From Bradyrhizobium hereditatis (GTDB lineage Bacteria; Pseudomonadota; Alphaproteobacteria; Rhizobiales; Xanthobacteraceae): a stretch of 64,000 nucleotides of DNA. The stretch covers positions 1 to 64,000 of the forward strand of contig NZ_JAGKJK010000003.1 in assembly GCF_020329435.1 (NCBI RefSeq), written 5' to 3'. Position 1 is the stretch's first letter. Each line of letters opens with the position of its first letter. Made by a program: the position numbers and the translations under genes. Of the stretch, positions 36,508 to 46,631 are shown piece by piece. The notes beneath the pieces were generated by a model. That model was not told the origin of the DNA, did not search any database, and saw nothing but the letters and a program-made list of their open reading frames with translations.

Positions 36508-38406
36508 TCAGATAGTTACCTGAGTTCCAACCTCGACGACTCGTCCCGTCGGGATCTGGAAGTAGTCGGTGGCGTCATTGGCCGAGCGGCTCATGGCGAT
36601 GAACAGATGATCCTGCCAGAGCGGCATGCCCGACTGCGCCGAGGGCTTGAGCGAGCGCCGCGACACAAAGAACGAGGTCGCCATGATGTCGAACTGCCAG
36701 CCGAGCTTGCGCGCGATCACCAGCGCTTTCGGCACGTTCGGCGATTCCATGAAGCCAAACCGCAGCCTTACGGTGGAGAACTTCTCGCTGATCTTCTCCA
36801 TCTTGACGCGCTCGGCGAGGTCGACGCGCGGCGTCTGTGCCGTCTCGATGGTCAGGATCACGTTGTGCTCGTGCAACACCTTGTTGTGCTTGAGATTGTG
36901 CATCAGAGCGGTCGGCACGAAGCTCGGGTCCGACGTCAGGAACACCGCCGTGCCCTTGACGATGTGGGGCGGACGCTTTTCCAGGCTCTTGATCAGATCC
37001 GCCAGCGGCACCTCGATACGCCGCGTCTTGATGACAAGGATCGCCGCGCCGCGGCGCCAGGTCCAGATCATCACCGCCACAGCCGCGCCGAACAGCAGCG
37101 GCACCCAGGCGCCTTCGAGCAGCTTCAGCAGGTTTGCGGCAAAGAAGCTCATGTCGACGACGACGAGCGGCAGAATGACGGCCGCCGCCGTCGCCGCACG
37201 CCAGTTCCAGAGCTTCCAGATCACGACAAAGCCCATGATGCCGTCGACGACCATGGTGGTGGAGACGGCGATGCCGTAGGCCGACGCGAGGCCACTCGAG
37301 GTACGGAACAGAAGCACCAGTAGCACCACCCCGATCAGCAGCAGCCGGTTGACGCGCGGCAGGTAAATCTGGCCGGCGTGAGCTTCGGAAGTGTAACGCA
37401 CCTCGAAGCGCGGCAAGAGGCCGAGTTGCACCGCTTGGCGGATCAGCGAAAAGGCACCCGTGATCACCGCCTGGCTCGCGATTACAGTCGCTGCGGTTGC
37501 GAGCACGACCAGCGGCAATACCAGGATCTCCGGCACCATCCGGTAGAACGAGTTTGTGACCGCCGATGGATCGGACAAAACCAGCGCACCCTGCCCGAAG
37601 TAATTGATCAGGAGCGACGGCAATACGAAAAAGAGCCATGCAGTCTGGATCGGCTTGCGTCCGAAATGGCCGAGGTCCGCATAGAGCGCCTCGCCGCCCG
37701 TCACCGCCAGAAACACCAGGCCCATCGTCACCAGTCCGACGACGCCGTGGGACAGCATGAACTCGATCGCATACCAGGGATTGATCGCATAAAGCACGGT
37801 AGGATCGTCGCTGATGTGGACGAGGCCCATCACTGCCAGAACCACGAACCAGATCATCGTGACCGGCCCAAAGAGCGACGCGACGCGCGCGGTGCCGCTG
37901 CTCTGTACCGAGAACAGCACCACGAGAATGAAGATCGTCAGCGGCACCACGTAATGTTCGAACGCCGGCGTGACGAGCTTGAGACCTTCGACCGCCGATA
38001 ACACCGAAATCGCCGGCGTGATCATGGAATCGCCGATGAACATCGAAGCGCCAACGACACCGAGCGCCAGCAACACCCAGCTTCGGTGGCCCAGCGCCCG
38101 CTGACCCAGCGCCATCAGGGAGAGCGTGCCGCCCTCGCCGTTGTTGTCGGCGCGCAACAGTAGCAGCACATATTTGGCTGTGACGACGATGAACAGCGAC
38201 CACAAGATCAGCGAGAGCACGCCGAGGACGATGACGCGCGATACTGGCTGGCCCTCGGCCGCGTGGGTGACGGCCTCGCGAAACGCATACAGCGGCGAAG
38301 TGCCGATATCGCCGAACACTACGCCGATGCTGCCCAACGTCAGGGCCCAAAAGCCTGAGGTAACCTGCCCCTCATGGGCCTCGGTGGATGTGACGCTGAC
38401 AGTCAT
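36508..38406 (-). CDS. kup: KUP potassium uptake protein, paralogue 2
   Basis: Second KUP transporter of 632 residues, lying directly upstream of paralogue 1. It shares [40 protein letters not shown] and [17 protein letters not shown] with it. The soluble C-terminal domain begins near residue 480. Both would import potassium with protons at low external K+ or pH. The 150-base gap between them allows separate promoters. Two copies may differ in affinity; nothing in the sequence shows which one. Confidence 0.93.
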   Translation of the reverse strand: MTVSVTSTEAHEGQVTSGFWALTLGSIGVVFGDIGTSPLYAFREAVTHAAEGQPVSRVIVLGVLSLILWSLFIVVTAKYVLLLLRADNNGEGGTLSLMALGQRALGHRSWVLLALGVVGASMFIGDSMITPAISVLSAVEGLKLVTPAFEHYVVPLTIFILVVLFSVQSSGTARVASLFGPVTMIWFVVLAVMGLVHISDDPTVLYAINPWYAIEFMLSHGVVGLVTMGLVFLAVTGGEALYADLGHFGRKPIQTAWLFFVLPSLLINYFGQGALVLSDPSAVTNSFYRMVPEILVLPLVVLATAATVIASQAVITGAFSLIRQAVQLGLLPRFEVRYTSEAHAGQIYLPRVNRLLLIGVVLLVLLFRTSSGLASAYGIAVSTTMVVDGIMGFVVIWKLWNWRAATAAAVILPLVVVDMSFFAANLLKLLEGAWVPLLFGAAVAVMIWTWRRGAAILVIKTRRIEVPLADLIKSLEKRPPHIVKGTAVFLTSDPSFVPTALMHNLKHNKVLHEHNVILTIETAQTPRVDLAERVKMEKISEKFSTVRLRFGFMESPNVPKALVIARKLGWQFDIMATSFFVSRRSLKPSAQSGMPLWQDHLFIAMSRSANDATDYFQIPTGRVVEVGTQVTI

Positions 38407-38563
38407 GATGGAAGAGGAACGTTCTCGTCGTTGAATTGATCCGCGCGGCTATCGACGCTTCCGCGTTGCCTGTCAATCGGCCAAGCATAGCACCACAGCC
38501 GATGCGTAGCTTACGCAAAGCAGATTGCATCGAATTTTCAAGATGGTACTATGGTAGGTACGC

Positions 38564-39391
38564 TTACGGCTTCAAGTTTGGCGGAAGCGGCGGATTTTCG
38601 CGCATCAATGTGATGGTGACGCGACGGTTTGCAGGCAAAGTCGGATCGTCGGGAAACAGCGGCTGGCTGTCTGCCCGGCCGCCGACGGCGTAGATGTGGG
38701 ATGCCGGAAGGCCCTCGCGTTCGAGGATCTGGCGCACCGCATTGGCGCGGTCCGCCGACAGATCGAACGCACCATATTCGCCCCGCGACGGCACAAAGCC
38801 GGCAGAAGTGTGCCCCATGATGTTGATGCGCAGCGGCGTCGCCTTCAGCGGAACGGCCAGTTTCTGAATCAACCGGCGAGTACGGTCATATGGCACCTTG
38901 GAGCCGTCGGGAAACATGGAGCGGCCGTCCTGGTCGACGATTTCGAGATTGAGCCCCTCTTTGGTCTCCTCGAACATGATGTGCTTGGACATTTCGGTCA
39001 GTTCCGGCATGTCCTGCAGCGCCTGGCGCAGCGAGGCGGCAGCGAGCGCGAATTCGCGATCGACTTTCAGGCGGGCGCCGATTTCTTTCTGACGGTCCTT
39101 CTCGTCGGGTGTCGGCGTATTGGAAGCTTCCTCCGGCGAAATGTGGGCGACATTCTTGAGCTTCGGCCGCGTCGGCAGGCCGTCGGATTCCACGATGCCC
39201 GAATGCCGGGACTCGGTCTGCACGCCGAACGCTTCGCGCATCGAGCCGGCGACGATCTTGAGCTTCTGCTGATCCTGGCTGGAGAACGCCACCAGCATCA
39301 CGAAGAACGACAGCAAGAGCGCCATCAGATCGGCGAACGTCACGAACCAGCCGTGTCCGCCATGTGCCTCTTCGCGTTTTTTCTTGGCCAT
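38564..39391 (-). CDS. motB: MotB-type flagellar stator protein
   Basis: Stator subunit of 275 residues. One transmembrane helix carries the essential aspartate D21 in FVTFADLMALLLSFFVML. The C-terminal OmpA-like peptidoglycan-binding domain has NIMGHTSAGF, LSADRANAVRQIL and ANRRVTITL. Start gives MAKKKREEAHGG, typical of these proteins. The motA stop lies 37 bases upstream. Whether it uses H+ or Na+ cannot be told by eye. No other flagellar genes are in the window. Confidence 0.92.
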   Translation of the reverse strand: MAKKKREEAHGGHGWFVTFADLMALLLSFFVMLVAFSSQDQQKLKIVAGSMREAFGVQTESRHSGIVESDGLPTRPKLKNVAHISPEEASNTPTPDEKDRQKEIGARLKVDREFALAAASLRQALQDMPELTEMSKHIMFEETKEGLNLEIVDQDGRSMFPDGSKVPYDRTRRLIQKLAVPLKATPLRINIMGHTSAGFVPSRGEYGAFDLSADRANAVRQILEREGLPASHIYAVGGRADSQPLFPDDPTLPANRRVTITLMRENPPLPPNLKP

Positions 39392-39428
39392 GCGTCTTAC
39401 GTCCGCGCCTTAAATGCCGCCCAGTCGA

Positions 39429-40202
39429 TCAGGCCGGAACCAGCTCGCCTTCTTCTTGGCGGTGCTTTTCGGGCAGATAGGCCAAGAGCATTTCGCGCAC
39501 CAAGGCCGGACTCTTGGAATCGCGAATCATCAGAATGCCGTCGATGATCAGCGTGCGGTTGGTTTCCTCGTCGATGAGCTTGCCATGCAGCTTGTCGGCG
39601 ATCGGCAGGCAGATCAGGTTCGCAACGACCGCACCGTAAAGCGTCGCCAGCAGAGCGACCGCCATGAAGGGGCCAAGCTTCGAGGGGTCCGACATGTTCG
39701 AGAACATCTGCACCATGCCGAGCAGCGTGCCGATCATGCCGAACGCCGGCGCGCAGTCGCCGATCGCCCGATAGATCTTCGAGCCCTCGTTGAGGTGCAT
39801 CAGGAAGTTGTCGCGATCGCGCTCCAGATTATCTCTGATGAATTCGAGGTCGTAGCCGTCGGCGACGTAGCGGATGCCCTTGGCGAGAAACGGCTCGTCG
39901 GTCTCGACCTTTTCCAGCCCGACCGGACCCTGCTTGCGCGCGATTTCCGCGATGCGCGCCAGCTCGTCGACGAGGTCGCGTGCCGAAAGCCGGCTCATGG
40001 TGAAGGCGAATTTGGCGCCGAGCGGCATGCCATGCAGGATCGCGCTGAGCGGAAAGCGGATCATCGTCGCGGCGAACGAACCGCCGAAGATGATGATGAC
40101 GGCGTGGATGTCGTAGAACATCCGGAAATCACCGCCCATCAGGATCAGCGTCGACAGGACGATCGCACCGGCTGTCAGGCCAACGAGCGTGGTGATATCC
40201 AT
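39429..40202 (-). CDS. motA: MotA/PomA-type flagellar stator protein
   Basis: MotA-family membrane protein of 257 residues with four predicted helices. The start is ATG 40202 (MDITTLVGLTAGAIVL) after GTTGGAG. The cytoplasmic loop has the charged residues expected to touch FliG, and GDCAPAFGMIGTLLGMVQMF is the conserved proton-channel helix. It forms the stator with the next gene. The short form (about 255 residues) resembles PomA rather than E. coli MotA. Confidence 0.92.
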   Translation of the reverse strand: MDITTLVGLTAGAIVLSTLILMGGDFRMFYDIHAVIIIFGGSFAATMIRFPLSAILHGMPLGAKFAFTMSRLSARDLVDELARIAEIARKQGPVGLEKVETDEPFLAKGIRYVADGYDLEFIRDNLERDRDNFLMHLNEGSKIYRAIGDCAPAFGMIGTLLGMVQMFSNMSDPSKLGPFMAVALLATLYGAVVANLICLPIADKLHGKLIDEETNRTLIIDGILMIRDSKSPALVREMLLAYLPEKHRQEEGELVPA

Positions 40203-40412
40203 TCTGAACTCCAACGCGTACGCGAACGACCGGCCATCCTGACCGGGCGCGCAGGCCATCCGGGACCTAGCGCAGGAGGTACCCTACGATCACTGCAATT
40301 AAAGAGCCGTAAAGGTTAAACTCAAACAGGGAACGTAAAATTGCGGGCTGCCGGGCGAGCGGCTTCAGGATTTAATAACCATGATGTGCCGTCGCGTCTG
40401 AGCAGTCTCCGC

Positions 40413-40563
40413 CGTCATTGCGAGGAGCTCGCGACAAAATTGCGAAGCAATTTTGCGCTGAAGCGACGAAGCAATCCATCTATCCACTTATGGCGCTATG
40501 GATTGCTTCGCGGAGCCTGTCATCGGGCGCGCATTCGCGCGACCCGTTGGCTCGCAATGACGG
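40413..40563. repeat. Palindromic repeat GTCATTGCGAGGAG family, long copy
   Basis: The arm GTCATTGCGAGGAGCTCGCG at the left is mirrored by CTCGCAATGAC at the right, with inner arms ACGAAGCAATCCAT and ATGGATTGCTTCG. The 43 bases at 40511-40553 match 4596-4638 in inverse orientation. A shorter member lies at 63016-63100. The remainder of the 450-base gap upstream of motA (40203-40655) has no gene I trust. Confidence 0.85.
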
Positions 40564-40655
40564 GGTTAGGTCAGCTGACCACGGCGTGCACCTGCTGCGC
40601 CTGTGTGCCGATATCGGCGGCCTTGATTGGCCGTCGTTTCGATCTCAGCCTCTCG

Positions 40656-41375
40656 TCAGTGAATCTCCGCCGAGCGCTTCAGCGCTTCTTTGAGCTTCTC
40701 GAGTGAGAAGTCGGGGCTGCGGGCGATCTCCAGGATGGGCGTCTCGCGGCGGCCGCAGAGCTCGCAGGCATCGGGCAGCTTGGCCGCCACGTCATGGGGA
40801 ATGACGATGGCGCCGTGCTGGTCGGCGTGGATGAGATCGTCGGAGTGCACGGTCATGCCGGCGACCCGCACTTCGCCGCCCCAGCTTTCGGCGTGCACCC
40901 AGGCATGCGACGGCCCGATCGAGCCGGCCAGCGCCTGGAAACCCGGCGCCCATTGCGGGATGTCGCGGATCGAGCCGTCGGTGATGACGCCGAGGCAGCC
41001 GAGCGCCTTGTGCACATTGCTCTGCACCTCGCCCCAGAACGCGCCGTAGCCGACATCGGCGCCGTCGATATCCTGGATCACGGTGATGCGCGGGCCGAAA
41101 CCGGTGCCGACATATTCGTAATAGGCGATGCGGCGCCTGGCCTGCTCGTCGGGCGGAAGGGTCGATTTGAGCACGGAGCGGATCGTCACGGTGCGGGCAT
41201 AGCCGACCATCGGCGGCAGGTTCGGGAACGGGCAGACCAGCGGCTTGGTGGTGTAGCCGATCAGGCGGCGTTCGGGCGCGACGATCTCCATCGCGTTGCA
41301 GATCGTCGGCGTGTCGTAGCGCCCCAGCGCTTCGATGACGGAAGCAGGCAGCGGGGCGGTAACGGCTTTGTTCAC
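40656..41375 (-). CDS. RraA/HMG-aldolase family protein
   Basis: RraA-like protein of 239 residues, starting at a GTG after AGGAGA. The family core is seen as VIQDIDGADVGYGAFWGEVQSNVHKALGCLGVITDGSIRD, including the G-x-D-G-x-R-D pattern that binds the metal and substrate. C-terminal DLIHADQHGAIVIPHDVA is also typical. Members are aldolases/decarboxylases of oxo-acids such as 4-hydroxy-4-methyl-2-oxoglutarate. The name 'regulator of RNase E' is based on a distant relative and should not be inferred here. Confidence 0.85.
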   Translation of the reverse strand: MNKAVTAPLPASVIEALGRYDTPTICNAMEIVAPERRLIGYTTKPLVCPFPNLPPMVGYARTVTIRSVLKSTLPPDEQARRRIAYYEYVGTGFGPRITVIQDIDGADVGYGAFWGEVQSNVHKALGCLGVITDGSIRDIPQWAPGFQALAGSIGPSHAWVHAESWGGEVRVAGMTVHSDDLIHADQHGAIVIPHDVAAKLPDACELCGRRETPILEIARSPDFSLEKLKEALKRSAEIH

Positions 41376-41509
41376 GGCGTCTTCTCCTGATTGTTCTTGT
41401 GCCGGCTATCGTCGAAAGCCGCGCGTTCACATGCCGTATAGCCGAGATTGGGGGCGAACCCAACTCGGCAGCCGCTCATGGCAGATATATCGGAAGCCCC
41501 AGCAGGCGC

Positions 41510-42394
41510 TCAGTTCAGCCGCGCCGGCCGCTCGTCCTCACCATCGCCCTGGGCCGGCGCAAAGGCCGGTGGCGGCGTTGACGGCGCAGCTGCCTCAGCC
41601 GTCGTGGGCGGCTGCGCGGCAGCGGCATTTCGCTCATGGTCGCGATAGGACTTCCATCCCCATGGCAGGCTCAGGAGATAGAGCACCGAGCCGATCGACA
41701 GGATATGCCAGGGATAGCCGATCAAAAGCGCGACGAAGAACACGACGGAGACGAAGACCGGCAGCACCATTTCCGGCGGCACGCGCATCTTCACTGTCTT
41801 GCCGGAAAAGACCGGCAGCCGCGAAACCATCAGGAATGCGATCAACAGCGTATAGCCGGCCGTGAGTGTGGCCGGCGGCTTGGAAATGCCAAGAAACGCC
41901 AGATAGAACGGCAGCATCGCGAGAATGGCGCCGGCCGGCGCCGGCACGCCGGTGAAATAATTCGCAGCAAAGGCCGGCTTGTTGGGATCGTCGATAGAGG
42001 CGTTGAAGCGCGCCAGCCGTAGACCGCCTGCGATCGCAAACACCATGGCCGCGATCCAGCCGCCATTGTTCAATTCGTGCAGTTGCCAGAAATACAGCAT
42101 CAAGCCGGGCGCGACGCCGAAATTGACGAAGTCCGCCAGGCTGTCGAGCTCGGCGCCGAATTTCGACTGGCCCTTGATCATGCGCGCGATGCGACCGTCA
42201 ACGCCGTCGAGCACGGCTGCGAAGACAATGGCCGCGACGGCAAGCTCCATCCGCCCTTCGATCGACAGGCGGATTGCCGTCAGCCCGGCGCAGATCGCAA
42301 GCAGGGTAATGACGTTGGGTACGAGCATCCGCACCGGGATCGGACGAAACCGGCGGCGGCGCAGTTCAGGGTATTTGGGATCCGGGATCAGCAT
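41510..42394 (-). CDS. pssA: CDP-diacylglycerol--serine O-phosphatidyltransferase
   Basis: Membrane enzyme of 294 residues making phosphatidylserine from CDP-diacylglycerol and serine. The CDP-alcohol phosphotransferase signature D-G-x2-A-R-x8-G-x3-D-x3-D is fully present in LDGVDGRIARMIKGQ...GAELDSLAD. About eight hydrophobic segments follow. The C-terminal tail is Ala/Pro-rich. Start: the ATG at 42394 (MLIPDPKYPELRRRR) follows a short GCAGG; a TTG nine bases earlier is the alternative. It lies downstream of psd on the same strand, completing the phosphatidylethanolamine pathway. Confidence 0.92.
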   Translation of the reverse strand: MLIPDPKYPELRRRRFRPIPVRMLVPNVITLLAICAGLTAIRLSIEGRMELAVAAIVFAAVLDGVDGRIARMIKGQSKFGAELDSLADFVNFGVAPGLMLYFWQLHELNNGGWIAAMVFAIAGGLRLARFNASIDDPNKPAFAANYFTGVPAPAGAILAMLPFYLAFLGISKPPATLTAGYTLLIAFLMVSRLPVFSGKTVKMRVPPEMVLPVFVSVVFFVALLIGYPWHILSIGSVLYLLSLPWGWKSYRDHERNAAAAQPPTTAEAAAPSTPPPAFAPAQGDGEDERPARLN

Positions 42395-42470
42395 GACCTG
42401 CAATTATATAGCAAGCGCCGGTCCGGTTCGCCATTGGCGGCGCCTTCCCCTTTGGGCGACTGCGAAGTGG

Positions 42471-43169
42471 TTAATCGGCGCGGAACGTCCGGCCGTGCTC
42501 GGTCGACCCGAAATCGGCCAAAATCGTCTCGCCGGCAATCGCGGTCTGGCCCTCGGAGACCAGCGCCCGCGTGCCCTCAGGCAGGTAAACGTCCAGCCGC
42601 GAGCCGAAACGGATCAGGCCGAACCGCTCGCCGGCCCCGATCGACTGGCCTTCCCGCACGAATGAGACAATCCGCCGCGCCACCAGGCCTGCGATCTGGA
42701 CCACGCCGATCCGCCCATTGGTGGTCGAGATGACCAGCGAGTTGCGCTCATTGTCCTCGCTCGCCTTGTCGAGCTCGGCATTGATGAAGGCGCCGGGACG
42801 GTAGGCGATGCGGTCGATGCGGCCCGCCACCGGGCTGCGGTTCACGTGACAGTTGAACACGCTCATGAAGATCGAGATGCGCGGCAGCGGCCGATCGCCG
42901 AGGCCGAGTTCGGCCGGCGGCAGCACCTGCGCGACCATGGATACGCGGCCGTCGGCCGGCGACACCACGATGCCGTCGCGCACCGGCGTAACGCGAACGG
43001 GATCGCGGAAGAACAGCGCGCACCAGACGGTCAATCCCGTTCCGATCCAGCCCAGCGGCGTCCAGATCCAGAACAGGATCAGGCTGGCCAGCGCAAAGGC
43101 GCCGATGAACGGATAGCCCTCGGAATGGATCGGCGGGATTTGCGCGCGGATGGAGTTCGCAATCGACAT
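42471..43169 (-). CDS. psd: Phosphatidylserine decarboxylase
   Basis: Short-form phosphatidylserine decarboxylase of 232 residues. The pyruvoyl serine is expected at the Gly-Ser of [11 protein letters not shown] (about residue 190), where the protein cleaves itself. Other landmarks are VSPADGRVS and [19 protein letters not shown]. Two membrane segments lie near the N-terminus. It converts phosphatidylserine to phosphatidylethanolamine. Gene order psd-pssA with 76 bases between is the alphaproteobacterial norm. Confidence 0.93.
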   Translation of the reverse strand: MSIANSIRAQIPPIHSEGYPFIGAFALASLILFWIWTPLGWIGTGLTVWCALFFRDPVRVTPVRDGIVVSPADGRVSMVAQVLPPAELGLGDRPLPRISIFMSVFNCHVNRSPVAGRIDRIAYRPGAFINAELDKASEDNERNSLVISTTNGRIGVVQIAGLVARRIVSFVREGQSIGAGERFGLIRFGSRLDVYLPEGTRALVSEGQTAIAGETILADFGSTEHGRTFRAD

Positions 43170-43224
43170 CGAGGCTCACTGCTGTCTGGCTGCTCCCCGT
43201 CGGGGAAGTGGCGCTGGTTTTGGA

Positions 43225-45252
43225 TTATTCCGCGGCGGTTGCCAAGGGATCTTTGGGACCGTCCCTGGGCGGCCCCTTCGGCCCCTCGTCGAGCGGATCG
43301 TGCACCGGCGGCGGGGCGCGGTTCGGCGCCACGTTCTCGTCGTCGATCTGCGCGAGCTTCTCGCGCGCCGCCTCGGCCTCGCGCTGCCTGTTCCACATGC
43401 TGGCATAAAGCCCGCCGGCGGCCAAAAGCCTGACATGGGTGCCGCGCTCGGCGATGCGCCCTTGATCCAGCACGATAATTTCGTCGGCTCCGACGATGGT
43501 CGAGAGCCGGTGCGCGATCACGAGCGAGGTGCGGCCGCGCGAGACACGCTCCAGCGCTTCCTGGATTTCATGCTCGGTGTGACTGTCGAGCGCGGATGTC
43601 GCTTCGTCCAGCACCAGAATCGGCGGCGCCTTCAGAACCGTGCGCGCGATCGCCACGCGCTGCTTCTCGCCGCCCGACAGTTTTAGCCCACGTTCGCCGA
43701 CCTGGGTCTCATAGCCCTTCGGCGAATTCCTGATGAAAGCATCGATCTGCGCCAGTTGCGCCGCCTGCTCCACCTCGGCATCGCTGGCGTCCCAGCGGCC
43801 ATAGCGGATGTTGTAGCGGATGGTGTCGTTGAACAGCACGGTGTCCTGCGGCACCATGCCGATCGAAGCGCGCAGGCTCGCCTGCGTGACGTTGCGGATG
43901 TCCTGCCCGTCGATGAGAATGCTGCCGCCGGACACGTCATAAAGCCGAAACAATAGCCGCGAGATCGTCGACTTGCCGGCGCCGGAGGGACCGACGATCG
44001 CCACTGTCTTACCGGCAGGCACCTCAAAGCTGAGGCCTTTCAGGATCGGCCGCTCCGCATCATAGGCGAAGCGCACGTCGTCAAAGCGCACGCTGCCTGC
44101 GCTGACCACGAGCGGCGCCGCACCCTCGACATCCTTGATCTCGGGATTGCGCGACAGCACGTTGAACATCTTCTCGATGTCGATGATCGCCTGCTTGATC
44201 TCGCGATAGACCATGCCCATGAAGTTCAGGGGCTGGTAGAGCTGGATCATCATGGCGTTGACCATGACGAAATCGCCGACGGTGTTGGTGCCGTTGCGCA
44301 CGCCGAGCGCGCACATCAGCATGGTCGCGGTGAGGCCGATGGTGAAGATGATCGCCTGCCCGGTATTGAGCACGGCGAGCGAGGTATAGGTCTTGACGCT
44401 GTTATGCTCGTAACGCTCCATCGAGCGGTCGTAGCGTTCGGCCTCACGCGTCTCCGCGCTGAAATACTTCACCGTCTCGTAATTGAGCAGCGAGTCGATC
44501 GCTTTCGTGTTCGCCTCGGTGTCGGAATCGTTCATCTTGCGGCGGATCTCGATCCGCCATTCCGTCGCGATGTAGGTGTAGTACATGTAGATCACGACGG
44601 TGATCGCCGTGACCAGCACGTAGCGCCAGTCGAACTGCCACAGCAGCACGGCCATCAAGAGCGACACCTCGACGATAGTCGGGATCAGCTGCAGGATCAC
44701 CATCCGCACGATCACCTCGATGCCGGTGCGGCCGCGCTCCAGCACGCGCGTCAGGCCGCCGGTCTTGCGCTCCAGATGGAAGCGCAGCGACAATTCGTGC
44801 ATGTGAACGAAGGTGATGTGGGCGAGTTTGCGCACCGCATGCATCGCGACGCGGGCGAAGATGCCGTCGCGCCACTGCGTGAGCACCGCCATCAGGATGC
44901 GGACCGCGCCGTAGCTCGCGGTCATCAGTAGTGGCGAGGCGATCAGCCACAGCATCCAGTTCGACGGCGCGACCGGCGCGGTGCCCATGCCGTTGAGCGC
45001 ATCGATCGCCCATTTGAAGGTGAAGGGCACTGTCAGCGTCGCGAGCTTCGCGGCGAGCAGCAGCACCATCGACCAGACCACGCGCATCTTCAGATCGGCG
45101 CGATCGCCGGGCCAGATGTAAGGCCAAAGATGGACCAGCGTCCCGATCAGGGTCGCCTTTTCAGGAGATGCGTCGGCCGGCGCGGCGGCACCTGCAAGCG
45201 GCTGCGAATCAGCGTCAGCCATGGGCGTCGCGCCCACGGCGAGGTGGCGCAC
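43225..45252 (-). CDS. Atm1-type ABC exporter
   Basis: Half-size ABC transporter of 675 residues: a polar leader, six membrane helices (about 60-330), and an ATPase domain with Walker A GPSGAGKST, signature LSGGEKQRVAIAR and Walker B ILVLDEATSALD. The opening DRADLKMRVVWSMVLLLAAKL and GAVRILMAVLTQWRDGIFARV are typical of the Atm1/ABCB7 group, which exports glutathione-linked sulfur or metal species. Start: GTG at 45252 after GAGGGTG, or ATG at 45222. Substrate is inferred from family. Psd follows leftward after 55 bases. Confidence 0.9.
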   Translation of the reverse strand: MRHLAVGATPMADADSQPLAGAAAPADASPEKATLIGTLVHLWPYIWPGDRADLKMRVVWSMVLLLAAKLATLTVPFTFKWAIDALNGMGTAPVAPSNWMLWLIASPLLMTASYGAVRILMAVLTQWRDGIFARVAMHAVRKLAHITFVHMHELSLRFHLERKTGGLTRVLERGRTGIEVIVRMVILQLIPTIVEVSLLMAVLLWQFDWRYVLVTAITVVIYMYYTYIATEWRIEIRRKMNDSDTEANTKAIDSLLNYETVKYFSAETREAERYDRSMERYEHNSVKTYTSLAVLNTGQAIIFTIGLTATMLMCALGVRNGTNTVGDFVMVNAMMIQLYQPLNFMGMVYREIKQAIIDIEKMFNVLSRNPEIKDVEGAAPLVVSAGSVRFDDVRFAYDAERPILKGLSFEVPAGKTVAIVGPSGAGKSTISRLLFRLYDVSGGSILIDGQDIRNVTQASLRASIGMVPQDTVLFNDTIRYNIRYGRWDASDAEVEQAAQLAQIDAFIRNSPKGYETQVGERGLKLSGGEKQRVAIARTVLKAPPILVLDEATSALDSHTEHEIQEALERVSRGRTSLVIAHRLSTIVGADEIIVLDQGRIAERGTHVRLLAAGGLYASMWNRQREAEAAREKLAQIDDENVAPNRAPPPVHDPLDEGPKGPPRDGPKDPLATAAE

Positions 45253-45425
45253 CGGTCACCCTCAAGGAAGTTTCGGCAGTCTGCATACGCCCGTCATATA
45301 AAGCGTTTACCTCTCTCGTACACCCTTGAAAGATAAATCTTTCCCCCGTTTGGTTTGATTTCGGGCCTATTTGTGCCGCATCACCGAAGTCAACCGGACT
45401 TGAGCTTTATCGGGTGCAGTGCCAC

Positions 45426-46040
45426 ATGACGAAAATGGATCAAATCAAAACTGTCTGTGTCTATTGCGGCTCCGGCCCTGGTTCCAGTCCCCGCTTTGTC
45501 GAAGCCGCCGTCGCCCTGGGAAAGACGTTCGCCGAAAACAGGATCCGCCTCGTCTATGGCGGCGGCTCGGTCGGCCTGATGGGCGCGGTCGCGAAATCCA
45601 CGCTGGATCATGGTGGTCTCGTCACCGGTATCATCCCGGATTTTCTCAGGTCGCGTGAACATGCGCTGACACGCGTCCAGGAGATGATCGTCACGCCCGA
45701 CATGCACGAACGCAAGCGGCTGATGTTCGAATGCTCCGACGCCTTCGTGGCGCTGCCCGGCGGCATCGGCACGCTGGAAGAGCTGGTCGAACAGATGACC
45801 TGGCAGCAGCTCGGCCGTCACTCCAAGCCTGTTCTGCTCGCCAATATCGACGGCTTCTGGGAGCCGCTGATCGCGCTGCTGGCGCATATGCGCGCAACCG
45901 AATTCATCCGCGCCTCGCTTCCGATCGAGGTGCTCAAGGCCGACCGGATCGAAGACGTGCTGCCGCGCCTGCGCGCCGCCGCCGCGCGTGCGCCGGCAGG
46001 CACCAAGGAGATGGCGCCCGAATTTGCGCAGAAGCTGTAG
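45426..46040 (+). CDS. LOG-family cytokinin riboside monophosphate phosphoribohydrolase
   Basis: TIGR00730/LOG family protein of 204 residues from the ATG at 45426 (a GTG four codons earlier is possible; no ribosome site decides). The signature P-G-G-x-G-T-x-x-E is complete (ALPGGIGTLEELVE), and GGGSVGLMGAVA and MHERKRLMFE are also there. Such enzymes free active cytokinin bases from their nucleotides, and in rhizobia may add to plant signalling; some members are only general nucleotide hydrolases. It diverges from the ABC exporter gene. Confidence 0.88.
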   Translation: MTKMDQIKTVCVYCGSGPGSSPRFVEAAVALGKTFAENRIRLVYGGGSVGLMGAVAKSTLDHGGLVTGIIPDFLRSREHALTRVQEMIVTPDMHERKRLMFECSDAFVALPGGIGTLEELVEQMTWQQLGRHSKPVLLANIDGFWEPLIALLAHMRATEFIRASLPIEVLKADRIEDVLPRLRAAAARAPAGTKEMAPEFAQKL

Positions 46041-46048
46041 TTCGGTTC

Positions 46049-46129
46049 GTAGGATGGGTGGAGCGAAGCGATACCCATCATCTCTCCGCGCAGGGATTGA
46101 TGGGTTTCGCTTCGCTCTACACATCCTAC
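46049..46129. repeat. Palindromic repeat GTAGGATGGGTGG family, copy 2
   Basis: GTAGGATGGGTGGAGCGAAG at the left is mirrored by CTTCGCTCTACACATCCTAC at the right. Same family as 1865-1943, with the variable tips different and one mismatch (ACACATCC for ACCCATCC) in the right arm. It lies just after the LOG gene stop and before the convergent VOC gene. Confidence 0.85.
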
Positions 46130-46133
46130 GCTT

Positions 46134-46511
46134 TCATTCACTCGTAAACGTCACGGCCTCGATGCGGTTGCCGTCGGGATCGATGACGAAGGCTGCATAA
46201 TACTTCACGCGATCATGCGGCCGAATTCCCGGCGCGCCGTCGGAGCGGCCGCCGCTCGCTAGCGCCGCCGCGTGAAACGCATCGACATCATCAGTTGTTT
46301 TCGCGCGAAGGCAGATATGCGTGCCGCTCTCCGGCGGCACCGGTGTCATGCCGGCGCGCAGATTGATCCAGAATTCGGGATAGGTCTTGCCGAAGCCGAT
46401 CGTGGCCGGGCGGGTGACGAGGCGCGAGAGGCCAAGGGCTGCGAGGGTTGCTTCATAGAAGCGTGCGGCGCGTTCGAGATCGGCGACGCCGACGGAGATG
46501 TGGTCGATCAT
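46134..46511 (-). CDS. VOC-superfamily (glyoxalase-like) protein
   Basis: Single-domain vicinal-oxygen-chelate protein of 125 residues. It opens with MIDHISVGVADLERAARFYEATLAALG and ends with YYAAFVIDPDGNRIEAV, which are the two family blocks carrying the metal ligands (His near the start, Glu near the end). It is likely cytoplasmic. Substrate unknown; members range from glyoxalase I to fosfomycin-resistance proteins. It lies between two palindromic repeats. Confidence 0.85.
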   Translation of the reverse strand: MIDHISVGVADLERAARFYEATLAALGLSRLVTRPATIGFGKTYPEFWINLRAGMTPVPPESGTHICLRAKTTDDVDAFHAAALASGGRSDGAPGIRPHDRVKYYAAFVIDPDGNRIEAVTFTSE

Positions 46512-46550
46512 GGAATGGCCCCCTGCTCGCTCCTGTCATTGCTACCGCTC

Positions 46551-46621
46551 GTAGCCCGGATGAGCGTAGCGACATCCGGGGAACGTGGGTGAGAGAATCC
46601 CGGATATCGCTGCGCGGCTAC
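46551..46621. repeat. Palindromic repeat GTAGCCCGGATGAG family, copy 2
   Basis: GTAGCCCGGATGAGCGTAGC at the left, inner ACATCCGGG and CCCGGATATCGC, closing with GCGGCTAC. Same family as 10115-10193 but shorter. Confidence 0.8.
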
Positions 46622-46631
46622 AATCTCAATC

